46,811 nt of DNA from Bryobacterales bacterium (GCA_947446025.1 CANFEY010000038.1:1-46811); one strand, 5' to 3'. Counted from the first letter of the stretch, positions 8,059 through 16,946 are shown. Notes: generated by a model not told the origin, from the letters alone. Program-made: numbers and translations.

Positions 8059-9009
8059 ATGCGGACCAGTCTAGCTTTACTTCTACTCGCGCTCAGCGGC
8101 GCGCCATTTCTGCAGGCGCAAAGTGCCGCCACCATTGAATTCGACAACGGCCAGTGGTTTGACGGCAATGGCTTCAAGCGCGGAACCGTCTATTCGGTCA
8201 ACGGTATTCTCCGCTACAAGAAACCCACCGCCATTGGGCAGACAGTGGACTTGGCAGGCGGCTACGTGGTGCCTCCGTTCGGGGACGCCGATGCGCGCTA
8301 TTCGGGCACCGCAACCCTGCAATTACTGAGCGAAGGCATCTTCTACGCGCTGGCGCAGGATGGACCGCAAGCCGGAAGCGCTGCCAATACTCCGCAAAAC
8401 GTGGACGTAGCGTTCGCGGGCGAACCGGAGCAAGCCTCAAGGCCCGACATGATCCGCATCCTCATCGGGCCGAACGGGACCACTGCCTCCGAAGCCACCA
8501 ACATCGTGCTTCAGTCCTACGCCAAAAAGCTACGTACGGTCGCAAGAATCGATTCCGCAGCCGACTACCGCGCCGCCGTGGCTGCCGACGTCGACCTCAT
8601 CCTCCGGCTGCCCAACGGCGCTCTCTCCAAAGCGGACGCTGCGCAGACGGCGCGGCAGCGCATTCAAGTGGTCACAGCGGGCGGCACAGCGGAAACCAAA
8701 GCGGCCAATCTACGGCTCCTGAAATCCGCACGCGTCGAACTGGTGCTGGCAGGTGATGGAGCGCTGGCCACCGCCCGCGGCGAAGCCTTGCAGTTGCATG
8801 CTCTGGGCGTCTTTTCCAACCGTGAACTGCTCAAGATGTGGAGCGAGATCACGCCTCGCGCCATCTTCCCTACACGCCGCATCGGCTATCTGCGGGATAG
8901 CTACGAAGCCAGCTTCGTGGTCCTGAAACAGAACCCGCTTAAGGATTTCTCAGCCGCCGTGCAGCAGATCACGCATCGCTTCAAAAAGGGCCGCCAGCTT
9001 GCCCTATAA
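8059..9009 (+). CDS. secreted amidohydrolase-like pseudoenzyme
   Basis: The ATG at 8059 follows a G-rich Shine-Dalgarno and gives a clean signal peptide (MRTSLALLLLALSGAPFLQAQ). The 316-residue protein retains the frame of imidazolonepropionase-like amidohydrolases: the N-terminal FDNGQWFDGNGF and GGYVVPPFGDA, a VARIDSAADYRAAVAADVDLI block, and the C-terminal TPRAIFPTRRIGYLRDSYEASFVVL. The metal site is gone. The position after GDA that is normally HxH reads D78-A-R80, the ligand His of the 'VHV' strand is R163, and the His of 'HLP' is R183; only D233 remains. A central segment of the TIM barrel also seems shortened. It is probably a binding or structural relic, not a hydrolase. Confidence 0.75.
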   Translation: MRTSLALLLLALSGAPFLQAQSAATIEFDNGQWFDGNGFKRGTVYSVNGILRYKKPTAIGQTVDLAGGYVVPPFGDADARYSGTATLQLLSEGIFYALAQDGPQAGSAANTPQNVDVAFAGEPEQASRPDMIRILIGPNGTTASEATNIVLQSYAKKLRTVARIDSAADYRAAVAADVDLILRLPNGALSKADAAQTARQRIQVVTAGGTAETKAANLRLLKSARVELVLAGDGALATARGEALQLHALGVFSNRELLKMWSEITPRAIFPTRRIGYLRDSYEASFVVLKQNPLKDFSAAVQQITHRFKKGRQLAL

Positions 9010-9017
9010 TCGGTGGC

Positions 9018-9386
9018 ATGGCCCGCCCGAAGTTCGCAAACGTCGACGACTATCTGGCCGCACAGCCTGACGCCGTGCGGCCTTCGCTAGAAAAGGTGCG
9101 CGCCGCGATCCGCAAAGCGCTTCCCAAAGCAGAGGAGTGTATCTCCTACCAAATCCCCGCTTACAAGCTACCGGCGGGCTGCGCGATCTACTTCGCGGGC
9201 TTCCAACATCACTATTCGATCTTCCCCGCCGGACCTCGCGTGATCGCGGCCTTCAAGGAAGAACTCTCGCCGTATGAGTTCAACAATAAAGGCACCATCC
9301 GCTTTCCCCTCTCAGGGCGCGTCCCAGTAGGTTTGATCGGGCGGATCGCCAAGTTCCGCGCACAGGAAGTTGCGGCCTCCAAATGA
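9018..9386 (+). CDS. DUF1801 (YdhG-like) protein
   Basis: This 122-residue protein matches the DUF1801/YdhG family: VDDYLAAQPDAVRPSLEKVRAAIRKALPKAEECISYQIPAYKL near the N-terminus and a terminal KGTIRFPLSGRVP block. Family members have a frataxin-like fold and have been described as possible iron chaperones, though their role is poorly established. It starts 8 nt after the amidohydrolase-like gene and overlaps the acetyltransferase gene by ATGA. Confidence 0.85.
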   Translation: MARPKFANVDDYLAAQPDAVRPSLEKVRAAIRKALPKAEECISYQIPAYKLPAGCAIYFAGFQHHYSIFPAGPRVIAAFKEELSPYEFNNKGTIRFPLSGRVPVGLIGRIAKFRAQEVAASK

Positions 9387-9862
9387 GCAGGGCGACCGTG
9401 GAACTGCACACCGCCAGCCACGCCGAAGTCCCGGACATGGCCGCTTGCCGCTTGCTCGACCCAGCTGCTGGACCGGCGGATGCGCGCATGGGGGCTTATT
9501 TCCGGGGAGAGCACCATCCGCAACTTGCCTTGCTGCCGAGGACAGGCTACGCCGCGTTCGTGGGCGGCACCATGATTGGCTACGTCGCAGGCCACCTATC
9601 CACCCGGCAGGGATGCGGAGGCGAGCTGCAATACCTGTTTGTGGCACCGGATTCCCGCAGACAAGGGATCGCCACAACGCTGGTCCGGCACATGGCCGAT
9701 TGGTTTGCGGAACGCGGGGTCCGGCGCGTGTGCGTCTGCGTCGATGCAGACAGTCCCGCGGCACGGCCCTTCTATCGCAGCCTGGGCGCAGCGGCACTCT
9801 CGCCGGAAAAGCAACTTTGGTATGTGTGGGAGGATCTCGAAACTACCAGCGCTCCACGATGA
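9383..9862 (+). CDS. GNAT-family N-acetyltransferase
   Basis: This 159-residue protein has a GNAT fold: motif A LQYLFVAPDSRRQGIATTLVRHM, with the acetyl-CoA loop RRQGIA, followed by motif B DSPAARPFYRSLGA. It should transfer an acetyl group from acetyl-CoA to a small molecule or protein; the substrate is unknown. It is coupled to the DUF1801 gene by ATGA and ends in a 20-bp overlap with the convergent PilZ gene. Confidence 0.9.
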   Translation: MSRATVELHTASHAEVPDMAACRLLDPAAGPADARMGAYFRGEHHPQLALLPRTGYAAFVGGTMIGYVAGHLSTRQGCGGELQYLFVAPDSRRQGIATTLVRHMADWFAERGVRRVCVCVDADSPAARPFYRSLGAAALSPEKQLWYVWEDLETTSAPR

Positions 9863-10139
9863 GGAAGCCGGTTTCTACGCGGCCGCTGAGGATGCGGTTC
9901 CAAATCACGCGCGCCTCGCCGGAGGCTTCGCGGTGTGCGAACGGCAGCACCTGCCCAGGCTCCAGCGAAGCATCGCCATGTGCCATGCGGAAGCCGCTTT
10001 CACTGACATCGACTAACTGGCCCTGCACCTCGGCACGCGGCGTCTGGATCGTCACCGAGCCCTTGGCCTGACGCCTCGGCTCCTTGCGCTGTTCGCGTGG
10101 GTTCGCGAGCGGATGCGGCTGCTCCATCACGGTTCTCAT
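9843..10139 (-). CDS. PilZ-domain protein
   Basis: This 98-residue protein is a single PilZ domain. The second c-di-GMP motif, D-x-S-x-x-G, is present as DVSESG, whereas the first (RxxxR) is degenerate, reading RRQAK with Lys in place of the last Arg. C-di-GMP affinity may therefore be reduced. The start ATG overlaps the stop of the sigma-54 activator by 4 bp (10136-10139), so the two proteins are made together. Context with the HD-GYP/GGDEF gene supports a c-di-GMP-linked role. Confidence 0.85.
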   Translation of the reverse strand: MRTVMEQPHPLANPREQRKEPRRQAKGSVTIQTPRAEVQGQLVDVSESGFRMAHGDASLEPGQVLPFAHREASGEARVIWNRILSGRVETGFLIVERW

Positions 10140-11137
10140 GCCACCCCTACATGCTCGCGGCTTGACTCGGTCTGGTAGAGCTTCAACTTCCGGCTCAACG
10201 TGCGCCTGGAGATGCCCAGTTGTTCCGCGGCCCGCTGCTGATGCCCGCCTACTTTCGACAGCGCCTCGAAAATCATACGGCGCTCCATCACATCCAGATT
10301 TGCTTCAGGCTCCACAGGCGAAACCCGCTCCGGAGACATCGTGCGGAACCGCAAGTCCCCTGCCCCAAGTTCGCGACCGTCCGCCAGGACCGCCGCATGC
10401 ACCACCGTATTCCGCAGTTCGCGGATATTGCCCGGCCAGGGGTGCGATTCCAGTCGCGCCAACGCCCCCGCCGACAGCGTCATCCCCGGATCATGCTGGG
10501 CCAAGAAGTACTCCGCCAACGGACCGATATCCTCGCGCCGCGCCCGCAGCGGCGGCACCGACACCGTGACCTGGCTGAGGCGATGGTACAAGTCGCCTCG
10601 GAACCGCCCGGATCCCACCGCGCGTTCCAAATTCTGATTCGTCGCCGCCACCACCCGCACGTCCACGGACACTTTCTTGACGCCGCCCAGCCGGTAATAC
10701 GGCACCCCGTCCAGCACACGCAGCAGTTTCACCTGCATGCGCGGCTCAAGCTCCGCTACCTCATCCAGAAAAATCGTGCCCTGATGCGCCAGCTCAAACA
10801 GTCCAGGCTTCGCCGCCTCCGCGCCGCTGAACGCGCCCTTCTCATGCCCGAACAACTCGCTTTCCAGTAGCTGATCCGGCAGCGCCGCGCAACTCAAATC
10901 CACCCACGGCTTTGAGGACCGCAGAGAGTAGTGATGCACCGCGCGAGCGATCATTTCCTTGCCTGATCCGCTTTCCCCCGTGATCAACACCGAAGCATTC
11001 GAGCGCGCAATCCGCTCCACCTGGCCCATCAGGTGTGACATGCGCTCACTCGCCACCACGGCGGTCATGCCTAAAACAACCCGGTTCTCATGTTCGGAGC
11101 GCATCGTAACTTCTTTACTATCGCTCCAATCCAGCAC
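10136..11137 (-). CDS. sigma-54-dependent activator (AAA+/Fis), no receiver domain
   Basis: This 333-residue protein has an AAA+ sigma-54 interaction domain (about 26-250) and a Fis-type helix-turn-helix at the C-terminus (about 285-325; [22 protein letters not shown]). Walker A is GESGSGKE (54-61), Walker B is GTIFLDEV (120-127), and the sigma-54 loop reads GAFSGA (101-106), with Ser instead of the usual Thr. There is no receiver, GAF or PAS domain, so control must come from partners; PilZ is the obvious one because its gene overlaps by 4 bp. The start may be GTG 11137 or ATG 11104; both keep the AAA+ domain. Confidence 0.9.
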   Translation of the reverse strand: MLDWSDSKEVTMRSEHENRVVLGMTAVVASERMSHLMGQVERIARSNASVLITGESGSGKEMIARAVHHYSLRSSKPWVDLSCAALPDQLLESELFGHEKGAFSGAEAAKPGLFELAHQGTIFLDEVAELEPRMQVKLLRVLDGVPYYRLGGVKKVSVDVRVVAATNQNLERAVGSGRFRGDLYHRLSQVTVSVPPLRARREDIGPLAEYFLAQHDPGMTLSAGALARLESHPWPGNIRELRNTVVHAAVLADGRELGAGDLRFRTMSPERVSPVEPEANLDVMERRMIFEALSKVGGHQQRAAEQLGISRRTLSRKLKLYQTESSREHVGVA

Positions 11138-11321
11138 CCTTGCCCTCCGCTGAACACCTTAGACTGGGCTTGGATTCTTGTGCGATTCCTGAGACAGTTT
11201 GTCGCATCCGCAAACACGGAACCTGGCCATTCTGTCTCTCACGAGCTCCCTCTGTGTTGATAACGCGCAGGATTCGGTTTGGCTATCTCCGTGCATTGGT
11301 GGACGCATACCCTTGGGAACG

Positions 11322-13859
11322 ATGACGTCCAGCTTTGAATTTGAGCGCGCCGCGGAAGAGGCACTGCCCGCGCTGTCGCCCTCCGCCAACCGCTTCCGCA
11401 ACGTCGTGGTGGTGTGTGCCGCCGTGGTGCTGGGAGCCAGCGCGTTCTTCTGGCAATCTCCCGATGTTCTCAAGTACCTCACGTTCCTTATCGTGGCCAT
11501 CGTCATCTCAGCCGCCCGGACCACGTCGCCTTCGGGAGCGGTAACGCTTTCCGCTTCGATGGTGATCACGCTGTTCGGGGTGGCGGAACTCACGCCACCG
11601 GAAACGGTGTTCCTGGCCGGTCTGGCCGCGCTGATTCCCGGCCTATGGAAACACATCCGCGTGGAGCCGCAGAAGTACCTGGCGTTCGAGGTAGCTCTGG
11701 CCGCCACAGCCGCGGCCATCGCCACGCGCGTGTTCGCATCACAGGTGCTGATCGAACTCGGCGTCAGCAACATCTTCCGCCTCGGCATCGCAACTCTGGT
11801 GCTGTTCTACGTCGAGACCACACCGCGCATCGGCTTGTTCGCGCTGGATCAATCGCGCCCGTTCTGGCGCTTGTGGCTCAACGAAACCGGGTGGGCCATC
11901 CCGTACTATCTGGGAGGAGCGCTGCTGGCATTCGCCATGAATGCCGTCAGCGTATTTGCGGGATGGCAAACCGTGGTGGCTACGGCTCCGGCGGTCTACC
12001 TGATTGTGCGCACCTGGCGCATCTATCTGCAGCGCATGCGCGACCAGCAGATTCACGCCGAAGAAATGGCGTCGCTGCACTTGCGCACCATCGAAGCCTT
12101 GGCGCTGGCCATCGGAGCTAAGGACCAGACGACGCACGAACACCTGAAGCGCGTGCAGGTCTATGCCCGCGAACTGGGCAAGGAACTCGGCCTCACCCCC
12201 GAAGAACACGAAGCCCTGCAAGCCGCCGCGCTGCTGCATGACATCGGCAAGCTGGCCGTGCCGGAGCACATCATCTCCAAACCCGGCCGCCTCACGCCCG
12301 AAGAGTTCGAGAAGATGAAGATCCACCCCACCGTGGGCGCGGAGATCCTCGAACAAGTCCGCTTCCCTTACCCCGTAGCGCCCATCGTGCGCACGCACCA
12401 CGAAAAGTGGGACGGCACAGGCTACCCCGCCGGCCTCAAGGGCGAAGCCATCCCCATCGGAGCACGCATTCTCTCCGCCGTCGATTGCCTGGACGCGCTG
12501 GCCTCAGACCGCCAGTATCGCCGCGCGTTGCCTCTCGATCAGGCCATGGAGATCGTTAAGTCCGAGTCCGGCAAAGCGTATGATCCCCGCGTGGTTGAAA
12601 TCCTCGCCCGCCGTTATGTGGATCTGGAGCGGCTGGCCCACGTCACGCCCGAGCCCAAACAAACCAAGCTCTCTACCGACGTGAAAGTGGAACTCGGCCA
12701 AGCCCCCGCCGTCGGTTTTGAATCCGCCAAGGCGGCCACGCTCAGCAGCGAGAAACCCACGGACTTCCTGAACTCCATCGCCTCCGCCCGCCAGGAAGTA
12801 CAGACGCTGTTCGAAATCGCCCAGGACCTGGGCAACTCGCTCAGCCTCGACGAAACCCTGTCAGTCCTTAGCGTCCGCTTGCGCCGCATCATCCCGCACA
12901 GCTCGCTTGCTATCTGGCTGCGCAATGACGACGTGCTCACCCCTGCCTACGTGAGCGGCGACGACTTCCGCCTGTTCTCGTCTCTCGCCATCCCCGTCGG
13001 CCAGGGCCTCTCCGGCTGGGTAGCGGAGAACGGCAAGCCCATCGTCAACGGCAATCCAACCGTCGAATCGGGCTACCTCAACGATCCCAAGATCACCTCC
13101 ACTTTGCGCTCCGCCGTTGCCGTGCCGCTCGAAGGCAACGGACGCAACGTCGGCGTCCTGGCGCTCTACCACGCCGACCGCGACGCCTTCACCCGCGACC
13201 ACCTCCGCATCCTGAACGCCATCAATACCAAGATCGGCATGGCCATCGAAAACGCGCTGCGCTTCCGCCAGGCCGAAAACACGGCCACCACGGACTTCAT
13301 GACCTCGCTGCCCAACGCCCGGTCTCTGTTCTTCCAACTCAACGCCGAACTCGCCCGCTCCAAACGCGGCGACACGCCGCTCACCGTCCTGGTGTTGGAC
13401 ATGGACGGACTCAAGTCCATCAACGACCAGTTTGGCCACCTCGAAGGAAACCGCATCCTGGGCCAGGTGGCGACCGGCCTCAAATCCACCTGCCGCGAAT
13501 ACGACTACGTGGCCCGCATGGGCGGCGACGAGTTCGTGGTCCTGCTGCCCGGCCTCCGCGCCGCTGACGCTAACACGCGCGTGGAGCAGCTCCGCCAAGT
13601 GGTCGCCGACGCCGGCGCCGGACTCTTCCCGGACAAGCCGCTCACCGTCAGCATCGGTATTTCCAGCTACCCCAACGATGGCACCGACGCCGAGCAGCTC
13701 CTCGCCGAAGCCGACCGACGCATGTACCACGAAAAACAGGACCGCAAGGAAGCCCGCGGCCTAACCCCAACAAATCATTGGGCAGAACAGCTCGCGGCCA
13801 TCCACCAGGAACCCTACCAGCAAAAACCTGTTGACATGTTCGCCTCATCTTCGCTATGA
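11322..13859 (+). CDS. membrane HD-GYP, GAF and GGDEF c-di-GMP turnover protein
   Basis: This 845-residue protein has, in order: about six hydrophobic segments (27-230), a helical linker, an HD-GYP phosphodiesterase (about 255-430; H306-D307 in HDIGK and HHEKWDGTGYP at 359-369), a GAF domain (about 490-645) and a C-terminal GGDEF diguanylate cyclase (about 655-820; MGGDEF 733-738). An inhibitory I-site RxxD (R725-D728) stands five residues before GGDEF. Both active sites look intact, so it may make and degrade c-di-GMP. ATG 11322 was chosen because it follows GGGAA and begins just before the membrane domain; the longer upstream extension has no such context. Confidence 0.93.
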   Translation: MTSSFEFERAAEEALPALSPSANRFRNVVVVCAAVVLGASAFFWQSPDVLKYLTFLIVAIVISAARTTSPSGAVTLSASMVITLFGVAELTPPETVFLAGLAALIPGLWKHIRVEPQKYLAFEVALAATAAAIATRVFASQVLIELGVSNIFRLGIATLVLFYVETTPRIGLFALDQSRPFWRLWLNETGWAIPYYLGGALLAFAMNAVSVFAGWQTVVATAPAVYLIVRTWRIYLQRMRDQQIHAEEMASLHLRTIEALALAIGAKDQTTHEHLKRVQVYARELGKELGLTPEEHEALQAAALLHDIGKLAVPEHIISKPGRLTPEEFEKMKIHPTVGAEILEQVRFPYPVAPIVRTHHEKWDGTGYPAGLKGEAIPIGARILSAVDCLDALASDRQYRRALPLDQAMEIVKSESGKAYDPRVVEILARRYVDLERLAHVTPEPKQTKLSTDVKVELGQAPAVGFESAKAATLSSEKPTDFLNSIASARQEVQTLFEIAQDLGNSLSLDETLSVLSVRLRRIIPHSSLAIWLRNDDVLTPAYVSGDDFRLFSSLAIPVGQGLSGWVAENGKPIVNGNPTVESGYLNDPKITSTLRSAVAVPLEGNGRNVGVLALYHADRDAFTRDHLRILNAINTKIGMAIENALRFRQAENTATTDFMTSLPNARSLFFQLNAELARSKRGDTPLTVLVLDMDGLKSINDQFGHLEGNRILGQVATGLKSTCREYDYVARMGGDEFVVLLPGLRAADANTRVEQLRQVVADAGAGLFPDKPLTVSIGISSYPNDGTDAEQLLAEADRRMYHEKQDRKEARGLTPTNHWAEQLAAIHQEPYQQKPVDMFASSSL

Positions 13860-13899
13860 TCTTCTTCTAGGCGAACACCTAGCGAATAAAGAAGGCGAA
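13831..13899 (+). promoter_or_regulatory. strong promoter within an array of RGCGAA half-sites
   Basis: TTGACA (13831-13836) and TATGAT (13855-13860) with 18-bp spacing form a near-consensus sigma-70 promoter for the DUF72 gene; the -10 overlaps the stop of the upstream gene. Around it lie TTCGCC (13839-13844) and TTCGCT (13850-13855), then the complements GGCGAA (13870-13875) and AGCGAA (13881-13886). Both pairs are spaced 11 bp apart, and a further GGCGAA is at 13894-13899. TGTTCGCC (13837-13844) and GGCGAACA (13870-13877) form a perfect 8-bp inverted repeat across the -10. This looks like an operator for a dimeric regulator. Confidence 0.6.
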
Positions 13900-13909
13900 G
13901 GAGTCAGCG

Positions 13910-14812
13910 ATGTCTTCAAAGATCCTCATTGGAACCGCCGGTTGGTCGTACCCGCACTGGAACGGCCTGGTCTACCCCGTCTCGCGCGGCAACGGGTTTC
14001 ACCCCCTGGAATTGATCGCCCGCCACACGGATACTGTCGAGATTAACAGTTCTTTTTATCAAGCACTTAAGCCAGAGCTTGTAAAGCTATGGGCAAAGAA
14101 GGTCGCCCGCAACCAGAACTTCACCTTCACCGCTAAGCTGCACCAACAGTTTACTCACCAACGCATCCTGAACGACGCCGACGTGGCCGCTTTCAAGGAG
14201 GGTCTCTACCCCTTGCTGCGCACCGGAAAACTCGGCGCGCTGCTCATGCAATTCCCTTGGTCTTATCGATTTAACGAAGAGAACCGCGACTTTTTCATTA
14301 GGGTCCGCCGAGCCTTTCACGAGTTTCCCTTGGTTGCGGAAATGCGTCACAGTAGCTGGATGGCGGAGGAAGCGCAGGGAGTGTTTCTCGACTACAAGGT
14401 GGGCTTCTGCAACATCGACCAGCCCGCCTACACCCGAGCCATGCCCCCCACAGCGCTTTTGACCTCCGCCGTCGGCTACGTGCGTATGCATGGGCGCAAC
14501 CCGCAGAATTCCCTGGGCGCGTACGAAGCTGGTGCCCCCCGTCAGCGCCAGCACGACTATCTCTACTCCGAAGCCGAGCTAACCGAGTGGGCCGACCGCA
14601 TCGACCGCGTGGCCCGCTTCGCCGAGAACACATTTGTAATCTTCAACAATGACGCCGCAGGTAAGAGTTTCGTAAACAGCCTGCAACTCAAAGAAATGGT
14701 GGGGTCCAGAAGGATGCCCGCGCCGCTGGAGTTGCGGCGCAAGTACCCGGTGGAACTGGAGCATATGGGTCCGCTGCAAGCGCAGCAGTGGTTGTTCCCG
14801 GCGGTTGCGTAG
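13910..14812 (+). CDS. DUF72 (YecE-like) family protein
   Basis: This 300-residue protein has the DUF72 hallmarks: ILIGTAGWSYPHWNGLVYP at the N-terminus, TVEINSSFY, LMQFPWSY, VAEMRHSSWM, and a C-terminal FVIFNNDAAGKSFVNS. The fold is a TIM barrel of unknown reaction, usually cytoplasmic. A strong Shine-Dalgarno (AAGGAG) precedes ATG 13910. It stands as a single transcription unit behind the promoter and repeat array described at 13831. Confidence 0.9.
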   Translation: MSSKILIGTAGWSYPHWNGLVYPVSRGNGFHPLELIARHTDTVEINSSFYQALKPELVKLWAKKVARNQNFTFTAKLHQQFTHQRILNDADVAAFKEGLYPLLRTGKLGALLMQFPWSYRFNEENRDFFIRVRRAFHEFPLVAEMRHSSWMAEEAQGVFLDYKVGFCNIDQPAYTRAMPPTALLTSAVGYVRMHGRNPQNSLGAYEAGAPRQRQHDYLYSEAELTEWADRIDRVARFAENTFVIFNNDAAGKSFVNSLQLKEMVGSRRMPAPLELRRKYPVELEHMGPLQAQQWLFPAVA

Positions 14813-15004
14813 CAGTCTAGCGTCGGTCGAAAGCTACGACGATTTCGCACAACACGGGATTCAGGCGCTGTAGGACTTGATTATTGGACGGTGTCGGCCA
14901 AGGATCAATGGAATACGTTTCGGAATACTCGCCTTGCGGAACGCAGAGAGAAGCTTCCACTCCATCTAATTGTTGCGCTAGCATTCCTCCTTCCCAAGAC
15001 ATTA

Positions 15005-15433
15005 TTAAGCCGGGGAGAAATCGATCTGCCACGACCCAACCAAGAACGGACCACCGTCAAGGCGTTCAAGCTCGCGAAGGGTCAAGCCCATCCGAACCCC
15101 TCCGTCTGTGTGCCAAGCGCATGGGGTGCTTGACAGATAGCTCCCGCAGACGTTGAAGTAGCGCAGATGCGAGGCGCTCCTGTCTTCCCCGCCCAAGATT
15201 AGTTTCCGTGAGGGATCGTTTTCGTAAAGAGTCGTAACGTACTCTTCACCGCGAATCTCGTCTTCTGGAATTAGCTTCGTCACGGCTTTCCCACCGAGCA
15301 TCACAGGTCCTACTCGCACACCCTGTACGATGAAGTCGTCTGAATTTTGGACCGGCTGGCACCCCTGAAGCAGAGCAAGAAACGAAAAGGCGGACCCGAA
15401 GGCCCGCCTTTGAAAGCTACCGAAGCTGGTCAT
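15005..15433 (-). CDS. predicted lipoprotein downstream of the duplicated rpoC end
   Basis: This 142-residue ORF starts 5 nt after the TAA of the duplicated rpoC fragment. Its N-terminus (MTSFGSFQRRAFGSAFSFLALLQGC) is a lipoprotein signal with a LLQGC lipobox. The mature part ends in GVRMGLTLRELERLDGGPFLVGSW, a motif I associate with small periplasmic lipoproteins of unknown function. The segment encoding the signal peptide coincides with a terminator-like hairpin homologous to the rpoC terminator (15386-15411). No good Shine-Dalgarno is seen, so translation may couple to the rpoC fragment. I am fairly sure of the mature region, less of the start. Confidence 0.55.
   Translation of the reverse strand: MTSFGSFQRRAFGSAFSFLALLQGCQPVQNSDDFIVQGVRVGPVMLGGKAVTKLIPEDEIRGEEYVTTLYENDPSRKLILGGEDRSASHLRYFNVCGSYLSSTPCAWHTDGGVRMGLTLRELERLDGGPFLVGSWQIDFSPA
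15386..15411 (-). terminator. relic of an rpoC-type terminator
   Basis: On the minus strand AAAGGCGGGCC and GGTCCGCCTTT form a stem closed by a TTCG loop and followed by a T-rich tract (TTTTCGTTTCTT). It corresponds in sequence to the terminator after the intact rpoC (17028-17055). Here it lies inside the lipoprotein ORF. Confidence 0.6.
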
Positions 15434-15438
15434 CGCCG

Positions 15439-15711
<273 letters not shown>

Positions 15712-16131
15712 TCAGTGCCAGACGTAAGCCCAGTAATACGGCGGGACATAGAGCCCCTCCCCCACGTCGTAACAAGTGGTTTCGTCGTATTCACACTTGC
15801 GCGACTGGCTGTAACTTATTCCCTGAACCATGATCGTCGCAACGGCCTCAATTTGCTGGTAACTCTCGTCTGCATAGCTGATAGCACTCGCACTATCAGC
15901 TCCAAGGTAGGTACCCACCGAGGCCACCTCCCAAACGTACTGCCTGTAGCTCACCGCAGTCAGGAGGCAACTTCCGGTCCACCCAGCATTGACGGGACTT
16001 GCGGAGGCACCCGGGCAATAGTAGAGGCTATCCCAGTATTGGCCATATGCCTGCCCAGAAGCTGCGACGGCGACTACAGAAAGCGCCATGCTCCAGGGGA
16101 GCAGAGTAGAAACCAATTTGTTGTTCGACAT
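15712..16131 (-). CDS. small secreted protein, insertion cargo gene 2
   Basis: This 139-residue protein has an N-terminal signal peptide (LVSTLLPWSMALSVVAVAASGQAYGQ). The mature part is rich in Tyr, Ser and Trp and has four Cys (YYCPGA, GSCLL, KCEYDETTCYD) that could form two disulphides. Its ATG overlaps the stop of the upstream secreted-protein gene (TGATG), and its own stop lies four bases from the duplicated rpoC end. I do not recognise the family. Base composition seems less GC-skewed at third positions than in the rpo genes, which fits foreign origin, but this was judged by eye. Confidence 0.65.
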   Translation of the reverse strand: MSNNKLVSTLLPWSMALSVVAVAASGQAYGQYWDSLYYCPGASASPVNAGWTGSCLLTAVSYRQYVWEVASVGTYLGADSASAISYADESYQQIEAVATIMVQGISYSQSRKCEYDETTCYDVGEGLYVPPYYWAYVWH

Positions 16132-16946
16132 CAGAATCTCCTCCTCAAACCACCAAACGCTTTTTCTCCAAACCTCTCTTGCAGTGCGATTCGGAAAGCG
16201 TCGTATCCGCCCCGCGCGGCGTATGTCAATTCTCCGAACATCTTCTCGCGCATCATTCTGACACGCACATCCTCGCCGGGGAGTATTTTTCGATAGACGT
16301 TGGGCTGGTGCATCTCGGCCAAGCTACGCTGGATTTTTTCTAAATCAGCACCGGCACTGTCCAACTGGGAGCGCGTCGCCTTCACGAATTCTTGCTCTTG
16401 TAGCAACATCCCCCAAGAGCCCGAGACATCCGGGCCGAAGAAGTCGCCGTCCGCGAAAAGTACTGAATCGACAGACACTCGAGCCATAGGACTGCGGGTT
16501 ATCATTTGGCTTCGCGACCCAGACGGAACCTGACGGACCATCTCATCAGCCGCGTGGGCACGTATCGCTTCAGTAATCGTCCGGTCGACTGTGACGAGCC
16601 GGGAAGCTCCCGGGGCGAGTCCTTCTCGCGGTTCCTGCCATTGGACCTCAGCACCGATTCTGCCGCTCGGATCCAGAAATTCAAACCTCACCACGACCTT
16701 GGCAACGGGCCGGTCGGTGGCATTGGTGACAACAATTGCCCTCGAAAGAAAAGCCTCAGCGGTTAATCTCGCTTTGGCATCAACTCCCAAATCCGCCAGG
16801 TGTTTGGCGAAAGCGGGTGTCTCCGGCCCATCAACACGAATGCCGGGAATCAGGCTCGGGATGACAGTGAAGGTTTGAGCACTTGCGGCAAGCGTAAGCC
16901 ATGAGTAGGCCAAGGTCGGCCCGAGGAAATGTACGCGAAGTGACAT
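16131..16946 (-). CDS. secreted protein of unknown function, insertion cargo gene 1
   Basis: ATG 16946 follows GGAAGGAG at a good distance and gives a signal peptide (MSLRVHFLGPTLAYSWLTLAASAQ); the longer frame to 17000 is not needed. The mature protein (about 248 residues) has a beta-rich half (VVTNATDRPVAKVVVRFEFLDPSG) that looks Ig-like, a VDSVLFADGDFFGPD motif also seen in other acidobacterial secreted proteins, and a basic helical C-terminus ending GLRRRF. It is the first gene after the rpoC terminator and is coupled to the 139-residue gene. Function unknown. Confidence 0.7.
   Translation of the reverse strand: MSLRVHFLGPTLAYSWLTLAASAQTFTVIPSLIPGIRVDGPETPAFAKHLADLGVDAKARLTAEAFLSRAIVVTNATDRPVAKVVVRFEFLDPSGRIGAEVQWQEPREGLAPGASRLVTVDRTITEAIRAHAADEMVRQVPSGSRSQMITRSPMARVSVDSVLFADGDFFGPDVSGSWGMLLQEQEFVKATRSQLDSAGADLEKIQRSLAEMHQPNVYRKILPGEDVRVRMMREKMFGELTYAARGGYDAFRIALQERFGEKAFGGLRRRF

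Noticed and set aside
14884-15156. Overlapping forward ORFs between the DUF72 gene and the lipoprotein gene
   Set aside because: No family motif and no consistent ribosome site. They overlap the better supported minus-strand lipoprotein; the rest of 14813-15004 shows nothing.
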